A DNA stretch of 64,000 nt, taken from positions 1-64,000 of the forward strand of contig CAYTGN010000019.1 of the NCBI GenBank assembly GCA_964437415.1, read 5' to 3'. The notes beneath the pieces were generated by a model. That model had not been told where the DNA came from and ran no database searches. It saw only the letters and a list, made by a program, of their open reading frames with translations. Position numbers and translations under genes: made by a program. Origin of the DNA: CADEDV01 sp964437415 (lineage in GTDB: Bacteria; Bacteroidota; Bacteroidia; Chitinophagales; Chitinophagaceae). Shown piece after piece: positions 60,438 to 64,000 of this stretch (position 1 is its first letter; each line of letters begins with the position of its first letter).

Positions 60438-60968
60438 ATGAGCCTGAATGACATCAAGTTACCCGCCAACATGCTGACCGGCCTTTATCGTTCGGTGCTG
60501 GTTGAAACAGGTGAGATAAAAACCATACCTGCCCCTGTCATAGCGTCTGATTCTGAAACTGCGGGCAAATCTCCGCAATCGGGATTAAAATATCTTGGCG
60601 AAAACCGGAAGAATATCCTCATAGTGGTGAATGATGCCGAAGCAGTGCATATCAGCGATGCCGATCTGCAGTTCCTGACCAGGATGCTTACCGCCTGCAA
60701 GCTGAGCCTTGCGGATGTGGCAATCGTCAATCTTAACCAACAGCCTGTTTCATACAAAGAAATACTGGCCGAACTGAAAAGCCGTATCTGCCTGCTTTTT
60801 ACTGTTGAGCCTTCATCGTTTGGTTTGCCCATGAGTTTTCCTTTTTTTCAGATACAGCCATTTGCCAATTGTTCTTTTCTTTATTCCCCATCATTAAGTG
60901 AACTGGGAAATGATGATTTACTCAAAAGCAAACTCTGGGTCACCCTGCGAAGGCTGTTTAATATTTAA
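60438..60968 (+). CDS. protein of unknown function, possibly replisome-related
   Basis: A 176-residue protein. NILIVVNDAEAVHISDADLQ, then MLTACKLSLADVAIVNLNQQ, and a late LPMSFPFFQIQPF, SPSLSELGNDDLLKSKLWVTL are the conserved parts. The late PSL-LW pattern resembles the psi subunit family of DNA polymerase III, but this is a weak match. It is immediately upstream of rdgB (14 bases). Confidence 0.5.
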   Translation: MSLNDIKLPANMLTGLYRSVLVETGEIKTIPAPVIASDSETAGKSPQSGLKYLGENRKNILIVVNDAEAVHISDADLQFLTRMLTACKLSLADVAIVNLNQQPVSYKEILAELKSRICLLFTVEPSSFGLPMSFPFFQIQPFANCSFLYSPSLSELGNDDLLKSKLWVTLRRLFNI

Positions 60969-60982
60969 ACCATTTTCCATTC

Positions 60983-61561
60983 ATGAAACTGATCTTTGCT
61001 ACCAATAACCAGCACAAAGCGGATGAGATCCGTGCTGTTATTGGAGATAAGTTTGAAATACTGACACTGAAGGAAGCGGGAATAGCTATTGACATTCCCG
61101 AACCGCATGATACGCTGGAGGCAAATGCCACTGAAAAATCTTCTGTGATCTTTACAATGACAGGTATAAATTGTTTTAGCGAAGACACGGGTCTTGAAGT
61201 GAATGCGCTGAATGGCGAACCGGGGGTGAAAAGTGCCCGCTATGCCGGGGATGCCCGTTCATTTGATAAGAATATTGACAAGCTTTTGCATAATTTGTCG
61301 GGCAAAGATGACCGGTCGGCACGATTCAGAACAGTGGTATCCCTGTTCATTGACGGAAAAGAAAAATTGTTTGAAGGCGTTTGTGAAGGCAGGATAACGC
61401 AGGAGCGAAAAGGGAAGGAAGGATTTGGCTATGACCCGGTGTTTATGCCGTTGGGTTCTAACAAAACATTTGCAGAAATGAGCATAGAAGAAAAGGGAAA
61501 ATACAGCCACCGGGCAAGAGCAGTGGAAAAACTGGTAGCATTTTTGAATAACCTGAAGTAA
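60983..61561 (+). CDS. rdgB: RdgB/HAM1 non-canonical NTP pyrophosphatase
   Basis: A 192-residue enzyme that hydrolyses dITP, dXTP and ITP to monophosphates and so keeps hypoxanthine out of DNA. ATNNQHKADEIR, the SEDTGLEVNALNGEPGVKSA loop, EGRITQERKGKEGFGYDPVF and FAEMSIEEKGKYSHRARA are diagnostic. All catalytic residues are present. It is preceded closely by the unknown gene and followed by a sigma factor gene 10 bases on. Confidence 0.95.
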   Translation: MKLIFATNNQHKADEIRAVIGDKFEILTLKEAGIAIDIPEPHDTLEANATEKSSVIFTMTGINCFSEDTGLEVNALNGEPGVKSARYAGDARSFDKNIDKLLHNLSGKDDRSARFRTVVSLFIDGKEKLFEGVCEGRITQERKGKEGFGYDPVFMPLGSNKTFAEMSIEEKGKYSHRARAVEKLVAFLNNLK

Positions 61562-61571
61562 ACCACCAGAA

Positions 61572-62150
61572 TTGGACACCTCACGCAACCAAATAATCCC
61601 CGAAAGCGACCTTATTAGCGGATGCATGGAAGGCGACCGGCGCATGCAGGAAGAATTGTATCGCCGTTTTTCTCCCCGTATGTACGCTGTCTGCCTCCGC
61701 TATGCCGGCAATGCCGAAGAAGCTGAAGATATTTTACAGGAAGGTTTCATCAAGATCTTTAAAAAATTAGGCAGTTTCCGTGGCGAAGGATCATTTGAAG
61801 GATGGGTGAGACGGGTATTTGTAAACACGGCTATCGAGCATTTCCGCCGCAAACGCTACCTGCAGCCTGTTACGGAAAAAGAAGAGAAAACCATCGAAGG
61901 AAAATCACTTTCGGCGCTGGATGGACTGGCGGAAAAAGATATTCTTGCCCTGATCAAAGAATTGTCGCCCGGCTACCGCACGGTTTTTAACCTGTATGTC
62001 GTGGAAGGATATACCCACAAAGAAATTGCCGATATGATGGGCATCAGCGAAGGAACCAGCAAATCGCAACTGTCAAGAGCCAAAGTGATCTTGCAGGATA
62101 TGGTCAGAAAATATTTGGATGAGCAACGTGAAGCCAGAGTAAAACCATGA
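61572..62150 (+). CDS. ECF-type RNA polymerase sigma factor
   Basis: A 192-residue sigma-70-family factor starting at TTG 61572 (an ATG at 61623 would lose the first helix). Region 2 is AEDILQEGFIKIFKKLGSF and WVRRVFVNTAIEHFRRKR; region 4 is LSPGYRTVFNLYVVEGYTHK and ISEGTSKSQLSRAKVIL. Its stop overlaps the next ATG by four bases (ATGA). It pairs with the membrane protein that follows. Confidence 0.9.
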   Translation: MDTSRNQIIPESDLISGCMEGDRRMQEELYRRFSPRMYAVCLRYAGNAEEAEDILQEGFIKIFKKLGSFRGEGSFEGWVRRVFVNTAIEHFRRKRYLQPVTEKEEKTIEGKSLSALDGLAEKDILALIKELSPGYRTVFNLYVVEGYTHKEIADMMGISEGTSKSQLSRAKVILQDMVRKYLDEQREARVKP

Positions 62151-63016
62151 GCAAAGAACTTCAACAGAAACTTTACAACTACGAAGTGACCCCGCCGGCA
62201 TCGGCATGGGATAAAGTGGCTGCTGCCCTTGATGAATCACATCTTTCCGATAAATTTCCTGCATCGCTTTACGAATATGAAGTTGCTGCTCCCAAAGATG
62301 CCTGGCAAAAGATACAGGCAGGCTTAGGCGAAGAAACACAAGCCACATCAGCGGTTGTCCGCAGAATGTATGCTCCCCTGTTGCGCTATGCCGCCGCCGC
62401 CGTGCTGGTGGCCGCTGTTGCATTCGGGGCTTTTAAGGTATTTGACCGCAAACCGGGGCAAGAACAGATGGCTGGCGGCGAGGGCAATACTCCTGCAGTG
62501 ATTCAGCCACAGACTGAACCCACCATCATTCCTGAAACAGAAAATGTGGCAAACCTCACCCAGCAGCTAAGAGATGATGCGGCGCTGGAAGCCAGCAAAT
62601 CACTTTATGCCAGCTTAGATGCATCTGATAAGAAACGTATCAGCCGGGTGAGTGAGGAATATTTTTTATCCCCGGTCATGCCCATCAGCGCTGCTGACGA
62701 CCTCAACCCGCACCACACCTACCGTGCCCTTTCGGTGACAGAAGTGGAGAGCCCTGTTTTTCTTGCCGATTACACTGCGCCGGATATGGCTGACCGTTAT
62801 ATTACCCTGTTGACACCCGAAGGCAATTATATCCGCATTTCAAAAAAACTGGCACCGATCGTTTGCTGTGTTTCCGGTGAGGAAAATGATGCGGACTGCA
62901 ACCTGCAATTAAAAAAATGGAGGGAAAAACTGGCCCGCCCTGATGTGGGCACTTCTCCCGGCAATTTTATCGAGCTGCTGAATATGATCAGCAATTTTAA
63001 GGAAAACAATCCCTGA
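62147..63016 (+). CDS. membrane partner of the sigma factor (anti-sigma-like)
   Basis: A 289-residue protein. Residues 1-62 hold two related segments that read YNYEVTPPASAWDKVAAAL and LYEYEVAAPKDAWQKIQAGL, an internal duplication. A membrane helix follows (about 72-92, YAAAAVLVAAVAFGAFKVF) and then a periplasmic domain ending in ELLNMISNFKENN. The gene arrangement and topology suggest an anti-sigma factor. The binding surface has not been identified. Confidence 0.7.
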   Translation: MSKELQQKLYNYEVTPPASAWDKVAAALDESHLSDKFPASLYEYEVAAPKDAWQKIQAGLGEETQATSAVVRRMYAPLLRYAAAAVLVAAVAFGAFKVFDRKPGQEQMAGGEGNTPAVIQPQTEPTIIPETENVANLTQQLRDDAALEASKSLYASLDASDKKRISRVSEEYFLSPVMPISAADDLNPHHTYRALSVTEVESPVFLADYTAPDMADRYITLLTPEGNYIRISKKLAPIVCCVSGEENDADCNLQLKKWREKLARPDVGTSPGNFIELLNMISNFKENNP

Positions 63017-63155
63017 GGAAACATTTCAGATTTGGGTTTTGAGAGGGAGGTATGCCATACCTCCTTTATTCGTATTTCCCATTGGAAAAAACAGGTATGG
63101 CATACATGGGCCTGACATTGCCGGTTTTTCCTAATTTTATTCCAAACAGTATGTC

Positions 63156-63605
63156 ATGGCGAGGATCAAACTGCAATTACCGGGGACATTTTCTTTCAGC
63201 ACAACTATTCCTGTACGCATCACCGATCTTAATTATGGCAACCATGTGGGCAATGATGCGGTGCTGTCCATCATTCATGAAGCAAGGATGCAGTTCCTGG
63301 GTCATCATGGGTACACTGAAATGCAGTTTGCCGGTGTGGGCATGCTCATGGCTGATGCGGCCATTGAATTCAAAGCGGAATTGTTTTATGGGGATGTAGT
63401 GATTGCCTCGGTTGCTGTTGCTGAAATATCAAGAATCGGTTTTGACATTTATTACAAACTGGAAACCCTTAGCCGGGTGCCGGGTGACAGCAGTAAAACT
63501 GTGCTGGTTGCGGCGGCAAAGACAGGGATGATTTGTTATGATTATGCAGCCAAGAAGATTGTGGCTGTGCCGGAAAAAGCAAGGGAAAAATTGAATGCTG
63601 GTTGA
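63156..63605 (+). CDS. acyl-CoA thioesterase, hot-dog fold
   Basis: A 149-residue hot-dog thioesterase of the 4-hydroxybenzoyl-CoA type, which hydrolyses acyl-CoA esters. The catalytic context ITDLNYGNHVGNDAVLSIIH has the Asp-containing loop and GNHV, and FKAELFYGDVVIASV and EISRIGFDIYYKLE are typical. An earlier ATG at 63052 is in another frame. It is the last gene in the window. Confidence 0.85.
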   Translation: MARIKLQLPGTFSFSTTIPVRITDLNYGNHVGNDAVLSIIHEARMQFLGHHGYTEMQFAGVGMLMADAAIEFKAELFYGDVVIASVAVAEISRIGFDIYYKLETLSRVPGDSSKTVLVAAAKTGMICYDYAAKKIVAVPEKAREKLNAG

Positions 63606-64000
63606 AAAATAGCTGGTACAAACTATCCTTGATTATCAGCGGGAATTTATACCGAAAGTAGCGTAAATTTATGTGTACCACCGCAATGCCTTGCACAAGG
63701 AAAAATCCCTTCGCCGCTTGAGGGCGGCTCCCGGTCTTTTTCTCCATCGCTATTGCGGTGGTACGATCGGGATTTACTTGTAAATTTATCGGGGGGCGAA
63801 CTTTGTGCAAGCCACCTGCGGGGTACATGAGGATTTAAGAAATGCCCCGATAAATTTCCACGTACCCACAGAATCTCGCAGCTGCTACGCAAGCCCTTCG
63901 GGACTTGCTCCCGCATCTGCTCCTTCCGTGGGCACTTCGTAAATCCCGATCGTTGTATGCTATTTTTTGCGGCACCTTACCTTTATAAAGTGACTAAATG
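63606..64000. other. structured non-coding region, nested inverted repeats
   Basis: No believable gene in 395 bases, but several exact inverted repeats. gtaccaccgcaat (63675-63687) pairs with 63752-63764. gatcgggatttac (63765-63777) pairs with part of 63939-63952. aaatttatcgggg (63782-63794) pairs with 63845-63857. They are nested, so a large folded RNA or a repeat-derived element is likely. Confidence 0.6.

Noticed and set aside
1..64000. tRNA or rRNA genes
   Set aside because: I saw no TTCGA-type T-loop with matching acceptor stem and no rRNA-like stretch; a covariance search was not possible.

Overview
The window is chromosomal DNA of a Bacteroidota bacterium, most likely in or near the Chitinophagaceae. 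The signs are DUF5683, DUF3857/transglutaminase and LVIVD-repeat proteins, sialate O-acetylesterase and GH29 enzymes, many signal-peptide proteins of unknown function, a Bacteroidota-type promoter before rpsL (TTG, 20 bases, TACCTTTG), and a type II-C CRISPR system with 47-base repeats. A run of 100 N at 55489-55588 shows that this is a draft, possibly metagenomic, scaffold.

Layout. 1-4050: partial metallo-hydrolase, then parA and parB split by an inserted four-helix-bundle gene, a DUF5683 membrane protein and dapB. 4061-6686: a TPR histidine kinase and its NarL-type regulator. 6821-16995: small exported proteins, a DsbA-like protein without its redox motif, a lytic transglycosylase, a Crp/Fnr regulator and an alpha-L-fucosidase. 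17030-25450: an M20 dipeptidase, an RRM protein, a KAS III enzyme, a cold-shock protein, a broken nucleotidyltransferase gene and a sialate O-acetylesterase. 25451-36308: clpB, a serine hydrolase, three tandem DUF3857 proteins and a QueG-type reductase. 36292-45522: outer-membrane proteins, a sigma factor with its membrane partner, bioA, a YycJ-like hydrolase and two DUF418 membrane proteins. 58199-63605: rpsG, rpsL, ilvE, rdgB, a second sigma/membrane-partner pair and a thioesterase. The last 400 bases are strongly self-complementary.

The most unusual part is 45487-58128. It holds a type II-C CRISPR-Cas locus: an XRE regulator, a divergent tracrRNA, cas9 (1527 aa), cas1, cas2, an IS200-like transposase with REP-like repeats, the assembly gap, and an array of 24 repeats. 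The block is bounded by an exact 30-base direct repeat that overlaps the 3' end of the second DUF418 gene and recurs just before the terminator shared with rpsG. That is the arrangement expected of an integrated island. Inside the array, between two intact repeats, lie 396 bases where every other interval has 29-31. They encode the end of one apparent phage gene and the start of the next. The last repeat is split by a perfect 20-base palindrome. The tracrRNA implies that the array is read on the minus strand toward a terminator at 55683-55712.

How the parts work together: Cas1-Cas2 would add spacers. The array transcript would pair with the tracrRNA encoded back-to-back with cas9, and Cas9 would use the duplex. 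There is no csn2 or cas4, which fits subtype II-C. Because the array and the adaptation genes lie on opposite sides of the gap, the link between them depends on the scaffolding, although the tracrRNA beside cas9 matches the array repeat.
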